From assembly GCA_025362015.1 (NCBI GenBank), contig JANYIO010000272.1:1-35538 (forward strand): a stretch of DNA of 35,538 bases, written 5' to 3'. This document shows, one piece after another, positions 25,542 through 33,382 of the stretch. The notes below the pieces were generated by a model. That model was not told the DNA's origin. It did no database searches and saw nothing but the letters and a program-made list of their open reading frames with translations. A program made the position numbers and the translations under genes. The first letter of the stretch is position 1. Every line of letters starts with the position of its first letter. This stretch comes from Gammaproteobacteria bacterium. Lineage in GTDB: Bacteria; Pseudomonadota; Gammaproteobacteria; Pseudomonadales; Cellvibrionaceae.

Positions 25542-27560
25542 TTATAATAATACAATGGTGACTCCAGCCAGTAAATTTCGTGCTTGTGCCGGCTCAAACG
25601 CGCGGCCATTGTTTTGATTGACAATTACTGAACCAACATAAGTTTCATCGGTTACATTTGCAAGTTTAATCCACCATTGGCCCTGCCATATAGGAACAGC
25701 TGTTGCGCCTGTCGTTAAGCGGCCTGAAAGCGCAATATCTGCGGTAGTACTTGCAGGTGCTTTTATTAAATTATTATCGCTGGTAGCAACAGCACTTCGG
25801 TGTGCAAAACGAATGAATACTTGAAAATCATTATTGAATGGCTGCCAATTAAGTTGCAGATAGTGATTAATTTTTGCAACACCTGGTAATTGCATTCCGT
25901 TCCATTGGCCCTGATCGTATTCGGCATTTAAGTAGTTCGATACAAAATGGCTATCCCATTGTTTAGACAGCTGCCAACGGCCACCTAACTCTAACCCCTT
26001 ACGTTCAGTTGCGGCTGCATTGCGATAACTGGTACGACCATTTTGTGATTGATCAACAACTATTTCATCTTGCGTATGAATTGTAAAAGCGGTGAGCGCG
26101 GTATTCATTCCTTGCCGCTGATACTTTATCCCCAATTCATGCTGATGATTTTGCGCAGCCTCTAACGCTTGATTAAACCCCTTATCACTTACAGTGTAAG
26201 CAGTTTCGGTAAGGGTTGGAGTTTCAAATCCACCACCGCTACTCGCATGCAGAATCCAACTTTTAGTCAATTCGTAACGGGTTTCCAACGCTTTGGATAA
26301 ATGACTAAATTCACGATTGCCGCTGTCATCGCCATTACCCGGCACAACAAAATAATCAGCCACGGCAAAATTAACCTGTGATTCTCGCAATCCCGCCAGC
26401 CATTGCCAACGCGCGGTTGGCTGCCACTGCGCAATAGCATACACGTCGCGGCTATCGACTTGTCCCAATTCGTTACGGCGCAAATTACCGCGATTACCAG
26501 CGAAGTTAATGTAGCCTTTACGCTTATCGTCCATTATTGAATACTCACCGCCCAACGTAATGCTGGCTGGTTGATTATTCAATGCAATATCCCAAGTGTA
26601 ATTGCCATTTGCACCATTAAAATTACGCTGTAAATCTACCACACCACCCGAGTTAGCTATCGCATCCCCTTTTTGCGCGAGGTATTGTTCAATAGCGCGT
26701 TTACCATTCCACAATGCTAATTGCCAGCGCCGACCACCTTCTGCTTGACGTAAACTCAATGCGGTTTGTTGATGATGAATTTGCTTGCGGGTATTAAAAA
26801 ATGTCGCTGCTGAATTAAGTTGTTGCGGGTCAGTTTGCCATTCCAGTTCGGTAAGCCCAAGTGGATCTTGCAATTGCGGTGCGGATTCTTTATCAAAACG
26901 TAATTGGGCTTGGATGTTATTGTCAAAATGATAATAGGCTTGCGCGCCCAACTGTTCGCGCTCCGCATGGGCATGAGGGTGATCGCCAGCTGCTTGTAAA
27001 TGACTGCCTTGAGCACGCAAAGCAAAGTCGTTTTGCTGCCATTCACCCAGCACATTTTCACGTGCTAAACCGGATTCATCGGCAGAACCACCGAACGCAA
27101 TATTATTGATTGTTGGCGCCTGGGTTTGTAATCGAATTACACCACCAGCACCGTTACCATAGAGTGCTGCTACTGGTCCTGTTAATACATTTACCTGACT
27201 AACACTATCCAGTATTGCACCTGAAAATTGCCCCTGACCATCCGGCATGGTCAGGGGAATTCCATCTATCTGTAAATCTACGCCGCGCACACCAAAGGCT
27301 GAGCGAGCGCCAAAACCACGCAGGGTGATGCGAGTATCTTGCGCATAATTCGAGCGACTGTCCGCTTGTATACCGGATAAGCCCGACAAAAATTCTGCGG
27401 CATCACTGCGCGCGCCGGGCATTAACTCTTTTACAGTAACGGAATATTCACGCTCATCTGCCTTGGAAACTTTAGCCGTAACCACCAAAGTTTCTATCTC
27501 AACAAACGCATAACAACGCACAGGTAATATGCATAGAAACAAAAATTTTCTCATAATCAT
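25542..27560 (-). CDS. TonB-dependent outer-membrane receptor
   Basis: 672 residues with a short signal peptide (MIMRKFLFLCILPVRCYA, probably starting at the second Met, 27554) followed at once by a TonB-box-like IETLVVTA. The plug domain carries TRITLRGFGARSAFGVRGVDLQIDGIPLTMPDGQGQ and VNVLTGPVAALYGNGAGGVIRLQTQ, a pattern of the FecA-like siderophore/iron-chelate branch. The C-terminal 520 residues form the 22-strand barrel, with GFETPTLTETAY and the closing ARNLLAGVTIVLL. It imports a ligand with TonB energy; iron chelate is most likely by similarity, but no Fur box could be recognised upstream and no siderophore genes are adjacent. It probably heads the unit with DUF6445 and hrpB. Confidence 0.92.
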   Translation of the reverse strand: MIMRKFLFLCILPVRCYAFVEIETLVVTAKVSKADEREYSVTVKELMPGARSDAAEFLSGLSGIQADSRSNYAQDTRITLRGFGARSAFGVRGVDLQIDGIPLTMPDGQGQFSGAILDSVSQVNVLTGPVAALYGNGAGGVIRLQTQAPTINNIAFGGSADESGLARENVLGEWQQNDFALRAQGSHLQAAGDHPHAHAEREQLGAQAYYHFDNNIQAQLRFDKESAPQLQDPLGLTELEWQTDPQQLNSAATFFNTRKQIHHQQTALSLRQAEGGRRWQLALWNGKRAIEQYLAQKGDAIANSGGVVDLQRNFNGANGNYTWDIALNNQPASITLGGEYSIMDDKRKGYINFAGNRGNLRRNELGQVDSRDVYAIAQWQPTARWQWLAGLRESQVNFAVADYFVVPGNGDDSGNREFSHLSKALETRYELTKSWILHASSGGGFETPTLTETAYTVSDKGFNQALEAAQNHQHELGIKYQRQGMNTALTAFTIHTQDEIVVDQSQNGRTSYRNAAATERKGLELGGRWQLSKQWDSHFVSNYLNAEYDQGQWNGMQLPGVAKINHYLQLNWQPFNNDFQVFIRFAHRSAVATSDNNLIKAPASTTADIALSGRLTTGATAVPIWQGQWWIKLANVTDETYVGSVIVNQNNGRAFEPAQARNLLAGVTIVLL

Positions 27561-27670
27561 AAATAGCTGCGCCGCTTGATTGGGGTAAACGAATCATTAA
27601 GCGCACTAGTTTAACGGGTGGAGCGAGTAAATAGATGCAATTAAAAATAAAGGATAATCGGCCGCCTGGC

Positions 27671-28627
27671 TTAGGCTACCTGCACCACAATTTTTCCAAT
27701 CGCTCTACCACCTTCACTTTTCTCCTGCGCTTGCACAATGTCTTTCAGCGCATAAACACTGTCCATAACGATTTGAATTTTTCCCGCATCAATCAATTTC
27801 GCCAATTCATTTAGCTGTGGTGCGCTGGGTTGAACAAAACAAAATAACGGTGTTACGCCATGTTGCTCTGCAGTGGCGGCATCGGGAACAGAGACAATCG
27901 ACACTAATCGACCACCGCGTTTCAAAGTCTTCCAGGACTTCTGCTCAACATCGCCACCCAAGGTATCAAACACTACGTCCAGATCGCGCAACTCACTAAA
28001 ATCCTGTTGCGTGTAATCAATCACTTCATCAGCGCCCAGGCTTTTCAGTAGCGCCACATTGCGTGTAGAACTGGTGGTATACACATAAGCACCACGCAAT
28101 TTCGCCAATTGAATCGCAAAAGTACCAACACCACCGGAACCGGCGTGGATTAACACGCGTTCGTCAGCTTGTAGTTTTGCAAATTCATACAGCACTTGCC
28201 ATGCAGTAAGCGCAACTAAAGGAACTGCTGCGGCCTCTTGCCAGTTAAGGGTCTGTGGTTTGTGGGCAATCTCGCTAGCGCGTACTGCGATGTATTCTGC
28301 ATAAGCGCCATCACGAGCAATATCCGGGCGACTATAAACTGCATCACCCATTTTCCAGCCGGTGACTTTGTCGCCCAAGGCAACAATCTCACCTGCGAGA
28401 TCCCAACCTAAAGTCAATGGCAATTTATGTGGCAGGAAATTTTGCAGGTAGCCTTTGCGTACTTTCCAATCCACTGGGTTAATGCTTGTCGCGTGGATTT
28501 TGACTAATACATCATCCGCATTAACGGTGGGAATAGGCGCAGGTTCGAGAGTTAACACCTCTCGCTCACCGTAACTATGGATGCGAGCGGCTTGTTGTGT
28601 TTGTGGTATTTGATAGGATTGGCTCAT
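27671..28627 (-). CDS. NADP-dependent zinc-free medium-chain oxidoreductase
   Basis: 318 residues of the MDR superfamily, quinone oxidoreductase-like. The N-terminal GroES-like domain contains NPVDWKVRKGYLQNFLPHKLPLTLGWDLAGEIV but no zinc-ligand cysteines. The Rossmann domain has HAGSGGVGTFAIQLAK, and a Tyr-Ser-Arg region near YTTSSTRN suggests NADPH preference. The C-terminus GRAIGKIVVQV is typical. The substrate is unknown; reduction of enones or quinones is usual. AGGAG precedes the ATG. It is divergent from the LysR gene 123 bp away, the usual arrangement for a regulator and its target. Confidence 0.93.
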   Translation of the reverse strand: MSQSYQIPQTQQAARIHSYGEREVLTLEPAPIPTVNADDVLVKIHATSINPVDWKVRKGYLQNFLPHKLPLTLGWDLAGEIVALGDKVTGWKMGDAVYSRPDIARDGAYAEYIAVRASEIAHKPQTLNWQEAAAVPLVALTAWQVLYEFAKLQADERVLIHAGSGGVGTFAIQLAKLRGAYVYTTSSTRNVALLKSLGADEVIDYTQQDFSELRDLDVVFDTLGGDVEQKSWKTLKRGGRLVSIVSVPDAATAEQHGVTPLFCFVQPSAPQLNELAKLIDAGKIQIVMDSVYALKDIVQAQEKSEGGRAIGKIVVQVA

Positions 28628-28750
28628 GATAAAACTCCTGACTGGTTAAGTTGAATAACATTGAGACCAGTCTAAGGCAAAAAAAATCTCTTGATTAGCC
28701 CGCTTTTTATCACTAGATTGTTTCCATTAACTCAACAAAAGTGAATTATC
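28628..28750. promoter_or_regulatory. Divergent promoter region between oxidoreductase and LysR gene
   Basis: It must carry both promoters. A TTGAT-N13-ATCA dyad near 28692-28713 (ttgattagcccgctttttatca) is a loose candidate for a LysR-type site; the LTTR consensus T-N11-A is too weak to decide by eye. Confidence 0.35.
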
Positions 28751-29662
28751 ATGCCTATACCTATTGACCGGCTTTCAGGCCTAATGCTGTTTGCGCGTGT
28801 AGCACAATACGGCAGCTTATCGGCGGCAGCTCAGAGCCTTGGCATTAGCCGTTCAGCGGTGAGCAAGCAATTAAGCAATTTTGAAACACAAATAGGCGCA
28901 CGCCTTGTGCAGCGAACAACACGTAAACTTGCGCTCACTGAACTCGGCGAACAAATTTTACAAGAGGCAGAGCGAGTGGATGTTGCCTTAAATACTATAG
29001 AAAGCATTACCGATAACTTCAGCCAACAGGTGCGCGGCAAGCTGCGAGTTTCGTGCTCGACTTCGTTAGGGAGAGTGGCGTTAATGCCGCTATTAAAGGA
29101 TTTTTCCGAGCGTTATCCCGAGCTAGAATTGGAGCTGGGGCTGGAAGACAGATTTGTTGATTTAGTCGCGGAGCAAATAGACGTTGCTATCCGCATCGGC
29201 CACTTGCCTGACTCGTCATTAATTGCTCGACGCCTGGGTGAACTTCGCTGGAAACTAACTGCCAGCCCAAGTTATATCGCCCAATACGGTGAACCAAAAA
29301 CACCTGCTGATCTTACAAATCACGCCTGTTTGTTTTACGGCAGCCGCAGGCAATTCATGAATATCTGGAACTTTACAACTGCGGAAGGGGTAGAGAGTAT
29401 TAAAGTAACCGGCCCTTTAGTCATCAACGATGCTTGTGCTTTAGTCGATGCCGCCATTAACGGCATGGGGATTTTATTAATTGATGATGCCTTGCTGGGC
29501 GATGCATTGGCTAAAAGACAGTTAGTTCCTTTATTGCAGAATTATCCACTCGCACCCGGCTTTCCTGTTTATGTGGTTTATCCCGCGCGAAACTTTTTGC
29601 CAGCAAAAACCTTAGCGTTTGTAGAGTTTTTGCTGGCAAAATTAATTCCACTCCTGGCTTAA
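28751..29662 (+). CDS. LysR-family transcriptional regulator
   Basis: 303 residues, the usual LTTR length. The N-terminal winged helix-turn-helix (residues about 8-65) reads MLFARVAQYGSLSAAAQSLGISRSAVSKQLSNFETQIGARLVQRTTRKLALTELG. The periplasmic-binding-like effector domain begins around residue 92 (GKLRVSCSTSLGRVALMPLL) and includes VDVAIRIGHLPDSSLIARRLG in slightly altered form. It belongs to the DsdC/AaeR-like group that often controls a neighbouring oxidoreductase; the divergent MDR gene is the likely target, with autoregulation. The start has only a weak AGTGA upstream. A direct repeat begins within its last codons. Confidence 0.93.
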   Translation: MPIPIDRLSGLMLFARVAQYGSLSAAAQSLGISRSAVSKQLSNFETQIGARLVQRTTRKLALTELGEQILQEAERVDVALNTIESITDNFSQQVRGKLRVSCSTSLGRVALMPLLKDFSERYPELELELGLEDRFVDLVAEQIDVAIRIGHLPDSSLIARRLGELRWKLTASPSYIAQYGEPKTPADLTNHACLFYGSRRQFMNIWNFTTAEGVESIKVTGPLVINDACALVDAAINGMGILLIDDALLGDALAKRQLVPLLQNYPLAPGFPVYVVYPARNFLPAKTLAFVEFLLAKLIPLLA

Positions 29663-29711
29663 CTCATTCCTGGTTTAATCTATTTCTGATTGAAACTCAT
29701 TCCTGGTTTAA
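29651..29711. repeat. Direct repeats at the LysR gene 3' end
   Basis: AACTCATTCCTGGTTTAA occurs at 29661-29678 and 29694-29711 (period 33), and a diverged copy CTCCTGGCTTAA at 29651-29662 holds the LysR stop codon. No hairpin is formed. It lies in the convergent gap before the lipoprotein gene. Confidence 0.8.
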
Positions 29712-29736
29712 GCTAAGAAAAAATTAATATTCTCCA

Positions 29737-30489
29737 TTAATTTAACAAACCATATACGCCCAATGAATATGCGCGATGATTTCTTTCGCCTTGCATGGAC
29801 GAGGTACTGATTACATCACCCAACTTTAAATCTTCTGATTGGAAGCGTGAAATACCGGTGCCCTCATCGAAACTTACTGCGACACCTTCACCTAAGTAAT
29901 AGCCAATTAAATCGCCTTGTTCTACACCAACACTAACGGGAAAATTAATTCGAATAATACCTGTTTGAGTTACCAATAATGGTTTGCTATCCCAGATAAC
30001 CACTAAGCTCTTATCAACTTTACGTAAAACTTTGACACTAAACTTTCCTGGTTTTACAAAATATGCCCCAGCTCCCGTTAAGGTTCCGGTTTTAGGAATA
30101 ACATTGGCTAAATCAACAATACAAAGTGGTTTCTCATCAATCTTAGCGCGCAAAACTAATTCACCACCAATGTAATCGAGCAGCCCACCTCTCACCAGAA
30201 AATCTTTATAAGCATCAATTTGTTTTTGCACAAAAACGCGCACTTGTCCACGCAATTCAGAAGACTCCTGAACTCGCGAAGTTTTTTCCACGCCTAGCAC
30301 ACCATTCACACGAGTTTTCTCAGCCAAGTCCTGACGCAATTCAGCTTCTTGTTTCTGCAATTGTGCAATATTATTATTGGCAACACCCAAATCAGCTTTG
30401 AGTTTTTCCATTTTTTTTACATCTGGTGAAGTTTGACAAGCGCTGAGTGCCACTATACCGAACAATATTAAACCATTAGCCAGTTTCAT
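29737..30489 (-). CDS. Lipoprotein with coiled coil and beta-rich domain, partner of the Ser/Thr kinase
   Basis: 250 residues. The signal peptide ends in lipobox LSAC (Cys18), and the +2 Gln suits outer-membrane sorting. Residues about 22-75 are coiled coil (KKMEKLKADLGVANNNIAQLQKQEAELRQDL). From about 95 a beta-rich domain follows, with LCIVDLANVIPKTGTLTGAGAYFVKPGKFSVKVL and GVEQGDLIGYYLGEGVAVSFD; I recognise no family. AGGAGA precedes the ATG. It follows the kinase gene by 63 bp on the same strand and is probably co-transcribed. As an envelope protein beside a membrane kinase it could be a sensor or an output, but that is inference. Confidence 0.8.
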   Translation of the reverse strand: MKLANGLILFGIVALSACQTSPDVKKMEKLKADLGVANNNIAQLQKQEAELRQDLAEKTRVNGVLGVEKTSRVQESSELRGQVRVFVQKQIDAYKDFLVRGGLLDYIGGELVLRAKIDEKPLCIVDLANVIPKTGTLTGAGAYFVKPGKFSVKVLRKVDKSLVVIWDSKPLLVTQTGIIRINFPVSVGVEQGDLIGYYLGEGVAVSFDEGTGISRFQSEDLKLGDVISTSSMQGERNHRAYSLGVYGLLN

Positions 30490-30552
30490 AAGAGAGTTCT
30501 CCTAAAGTGAATTTAATTTCATATAGAATATTTAACTGCAACCTCTGTACAA

Positions 30553-32853
30553 CTATTTTTTAACACTAAATTTGGTAGAAATTAAGGCTTGTTGTTCAAA
30601 TAATAAATCAATGTTATACCCGCCATCAGCAAAACCAGTTACCGGTTGCTCAATGCGAAAAAACTTAAGCCCACTCGAACCGTTAATAACAACAGGTACC
30701 TGTGCAATCTGTAAGCTGCGCGACCCATCATAAAGAATAGCCTGCAAGACAGAAGCATCACCTTTAAAATTACGATATTCAAAACCTATATAAATAATCC
30801 GCTCGGCAGCGATGGACGGATCTTGCTGCGCTAATTTATTGACTTCATTACTCGTTACCAACAACCGCGATACAGTAGGCACCTTGTCTGCAATCGCATG
30901 CTCGAGATCCATGGACAATCCTAGCAATGCTTTACTTTGCGGAAAACTTTCACGTGCATTAACCAGCTCTGCTGAAGCGTCGGTAAATTTCTCTTCACTG
31001 ATTAACTGATCAATTCTTTTTACCACTAAATTTTCAACCGCAATTACACCTGCACGCGCAGCAGAATGTTGAGCATTCTGCGCCAGTAATTCACGATAGG
31101 TTTTCAACGCATTGTCGCCACTCGGTGCAATAAGTTTGCCTGCCGCTTGTTGTACTTTGGCTGTATTCAATAAATCCTGTTCAATATTTTGTTGCTTTTG
31201 TTTTAACTGACTTAACTCCTTTTGTTTTTGCTGCTGTTGTTGCTGTTGCAATGCCGCTTTCTGCAACTGTTCATTGGCAGCCTTAGCAATATTCAAGGCT
31301 GTTAACGCATCTTGTAACGCCGCTATTTTTTCATCAGCAGCGAATACAACTTCGGCAGAGTTCGCATACTCTTGCGCTACACTCATAGCATTTTCTTGTT
31401 GCGAATTTTTAATTAAATTAGCGTAAAAATTTTGCAACTCGTCCAGGCCTGCTTGCGCTGCTTGTCGTTCATCAGCATTATTACTGTTAACTCCTTTACG
31501 ATAAATACTGGCCAGCTCAGGTGCAAATCGCCAATCTTGCTTTAAAGAATCACGTAAAACTTTTATTTGCTCCATGAACGTTGGCTGCGCATCAACTGCA
31601 GGCTGCTCAATGGTAGTAGACTGCGCTGTGTTAGCAGGCGGCTCTGTGTTAGTAGACTGTGCTGTGGATACTTGTGGCTCAGGCTGTATTGCAGACTTAG
31701 ATTCAGATTGTATTGTCGGAGCAACCAATGCAGGCTTATCAATGACTGGCACATCGATTTTGGCAACAAAATATTCTTGCCAACGCTGTTTAATATCTTC
31801 TTGAAAATAAAAACTCGTCGCAGCCACAGCAATAATCAAACTTAATGCAAGCCACCCACCATTACTATTTGATTTTTTGGGCGGATTGGAATTGTGCCGC
31901 ACAATACGATCTTCAGACCGTGCCACTATAGTATTGTTATGCGCAAGCTCATTAGTCTCGTGCCGCTTCGCTTTTCGCTCAACAACTTTTATGGGCTTAG
32001 GAAACGTTTTATCATCCGTAGTTTCTCGCGTACTAGCTTCAGCAACGGACGCCAATACATGAGCAGGAATTGCATCCAATGCGGCAATAAATTCAGCGCC
32101 CGTTTGGTAACGTCGCTCAGGATTTTTTGCCATAATTTTGTCAATGATTGGTTGAAAAACTTCTAAATAGGGAGGTAAACAGGGAATATCTTCACTGATA
32201 TGCATAATGCCAACAACAACGGCTGATTCGCCATCATAAGGCACAGCGCCAGTTACCAATAAAAATAATACTACGCCTAAGCTATAAAGATCAGATCGGG
32301 GATCAACCGATAATCCTTTGGCTTGTTCCGGGCTCATGTAATGGGGCGTGCCTATAGCAATGCCCACTTGTGTCATGCCCGAAGCAGTATCTGAAGGTCG
32401 CGCAATACCAAAATCCATCAATACGGCGCGGCCATCTTCTTCATGTAACATAATATTTTCAGGTTTTACATCGCGATGGACATAACCTTTTTTACCCGCA
32501 AAATCCAATGCCCGAGCGATTTCTTTAACAACCCTCAAGCGATCAAGCAAACTCAAGTCTAAACGCTTGTGAGTCAAATCTTTACCGGGAACATATTCCA
32601 TGGATAAAAAATAATACCCATTATGAATACCGACATCATAAACACTCACAATATTAGGATGGACTAAACGGCTAACAATTTTCGCCTCGCGTAAAAAACG
32701 CTCACCAAAGTTATCATCGGCAAGTAGATCAGGAGACATTACCTTAAGCGCCACTTCACGCTCAAAACTTTCCTGTATCGCGAGATAAACAGTCGCCATG
32801 CCTCCTTTGCCAAGGATGCTTTTAATTTTATATCCCGGTAACTCAATCTGCAT
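30553..32853 (-). CDS. Membrane Ser/Thr protein kinase (PknB-like) with large extracytoplasmic region
   Basis: 766 residues. The N-terminal Hanks-type kinase (about 7-270) has GKGGMATVYLA (P-loop), ALKVMS (ATP lysine), HRDVKPEN (Asp128 catalytic), MDFGIA and GTPHYMSPEQ, so it should be active. A linker leads to one membrane helix (GGWLALSLIIAVAATSFYF, about 330-350). The periplasmic part begins with a Gln/Thr/Pro-rich spacer with a 12-residue repeat (NTAQSTTIEQPA), continues through long helices with a Gln run (ALQQQQQQQKQKEL), and ends in a beta-sandwich-like domain (ERIIYIGFEYRNFKG...LISTKFSVKK). There are no PASTA domains. The substrate is unknown and no phosphatase lies nearby. The ATG lacks a ribosome site. 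It heads a two-gene unit with the lipoprotein. Confidence 0.93.
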   Translation of the reverse strand: MQIELPGYKIKSILGKGGMATVYLAIQESFEREVALKVMSPDLLADDNFGERFLREAKIVSRLVHPNIVSVYDVGIHNGYYFLSMEYVPGKDLTHKRLDLSLLDRLRVVKEIARALDFAGKKGYVHRDVKPENIMLHEEDGRAVLMDFGIARPSDTASGMTQVGIAIGTPHYMSPEQAKGLSVDPRSDLYSLGVVLFLLVTGAVPYDGESAVVVGIMHISEDIPCLPPYLEVFQPIIDKIMAKNPERRYQTGAEFIAALDAIPAHVLASVAEASTRETTDDKTFPKPIKVVERKAKRHETNELAHNNTIVARSEDRIVRHNSNPPKKSNSNGGWLALSLIIAVAATSFYFQEDIKQRWQEYFVAKIDVPVIDKPALVAPTIQSESKSAIQPEPQVSTAQSTNTEPPANTAQSTTIEQPAVDAQPTFMEQIKVLRDSLKQDWRFAPELASIYRKGVNSNNADERQAAQAGLDELQNFYANLIKNSQQENAMSVAQEYANSAEVVFAADEKIAALQDALTALNIAKAANEQLQKAALQQQQQQQKQKELSQLKQKQQNIEQDLLNTAKVQQAAGKLIAPSGDNALKTYRELLAQNAQHSAARAGVIAVENLVVKRIDQLISEEKFTDASAELVNARESFPQSKALLGLSMDLEHAIADKVPTVSRLLVTSNEVNKLAQQDPSIAAERIIYIGFEYRNFKGDASVLQAILYDGSRSLQIAQVPVVINGSSGLKFFRIEQPVTGFADGGYNIDLLFEQQALISTKFSVKK
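31615..31670 (-). repeat. 36-bp in-frame repeat in the kinase periplasmic spacer
   Basis: AGTAGACTG(C/T)GCTGTG occurs at 31615-31630 and 31651-31666 (period 36), giving the repeated AQST in the Thr/Pro/Gln spacer after the membrane helix. It is low-complexity, probably a flexible tether. Confidence 0.6.
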
Positions 32854-33382
32854 TTATGTCTATACCAATTTTTTTAGTCAGCATCAGGGCGTATTCCAGC
32901 AAAGAATAATTATCGTGGGAATTCTGGTTTATGGCACGAAGCAATCAATGGCCGGCAATAACGAAAAACACTTATTATCTGTAAGGCACCCACCAAATCT
33001 AAATTTAGGCAGCAACTCATACTTAATATAGCAGGAATTATGACTTGCTGACTAAAATGCTTCTACCCTTCCAAAAACGGTTTTATTATATTGAGGAAGG
33101 CGAAGATAGCGCCCTGAGTGATTTGCTGTAGGTATATTACATCTATTTTTTTGTTCAAAAAATAACCTTCATCACAAGATCGCCAAGCTTTTTACGTCAG
33201 CAATAAACACAACTATTCTCAATAGTATGGCATTATCACCTGCCTGTATTTCATGATTAAAAACCATTAGAATTTTTTGCTGTGAACTTTTTTGCCGCAA
33301 TCCCTTTGGCTATGCCTACAAGACCTACATACGTTTAAACACGCTATAGTGTTTTACACTATTTGTTAACCGAGGATTATCC
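32854..33382. other. Divergent intergenic region, 529 bp
   Basis: It lies between the kinase gene (minus) and pepA (plus) and should hold both promoters. The ORF-track frame at 32798-33031 has no ribosome site or recognisable content. I see a loose CCTTCC...GGAAGG dyad near 33066-33105 and a clear inverted repeat next to pepA (listed separately). No RNA gene or riboswitch is recognised. In many gammaproteobacteria lptF-lptG are divergent from pepA; they are absent here. Confidence 0.6.
33346..33362. promoter_or_regulatory. Inverted repeat before pepA
   Basis: ATAGTG-TTTTA-CACTAT is a perfect 6-bp inverted repeat centred 29 bp before the pepA ATG. TATAGT inside it resembles a -10 hexamer, so a repressor here would block the promoter. 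E. coli PepA controls its own and carAB transcription, but this short site is not a proven match. Confidence 0.35.

Noticed and set aside
27561-27670. Fur box upstream of the TonB receptor
   Set aside because: No stretch approaches the GATAAT-type 19-bp consensus on either strand.
31567-31845. Cys/Arg-rich plus-strand ORFs opposite the kinase spacer
   Set aside because: They are antisense readings of the low-complexity Thr/Gln/Pro repeat; composition explains them.
32798-33031. 77-aa plus-strand ORF overlapping the kinase start
   Set aside because: No ribosome site, no domain, and it begins inside the kinase coding sequence on the other strand.
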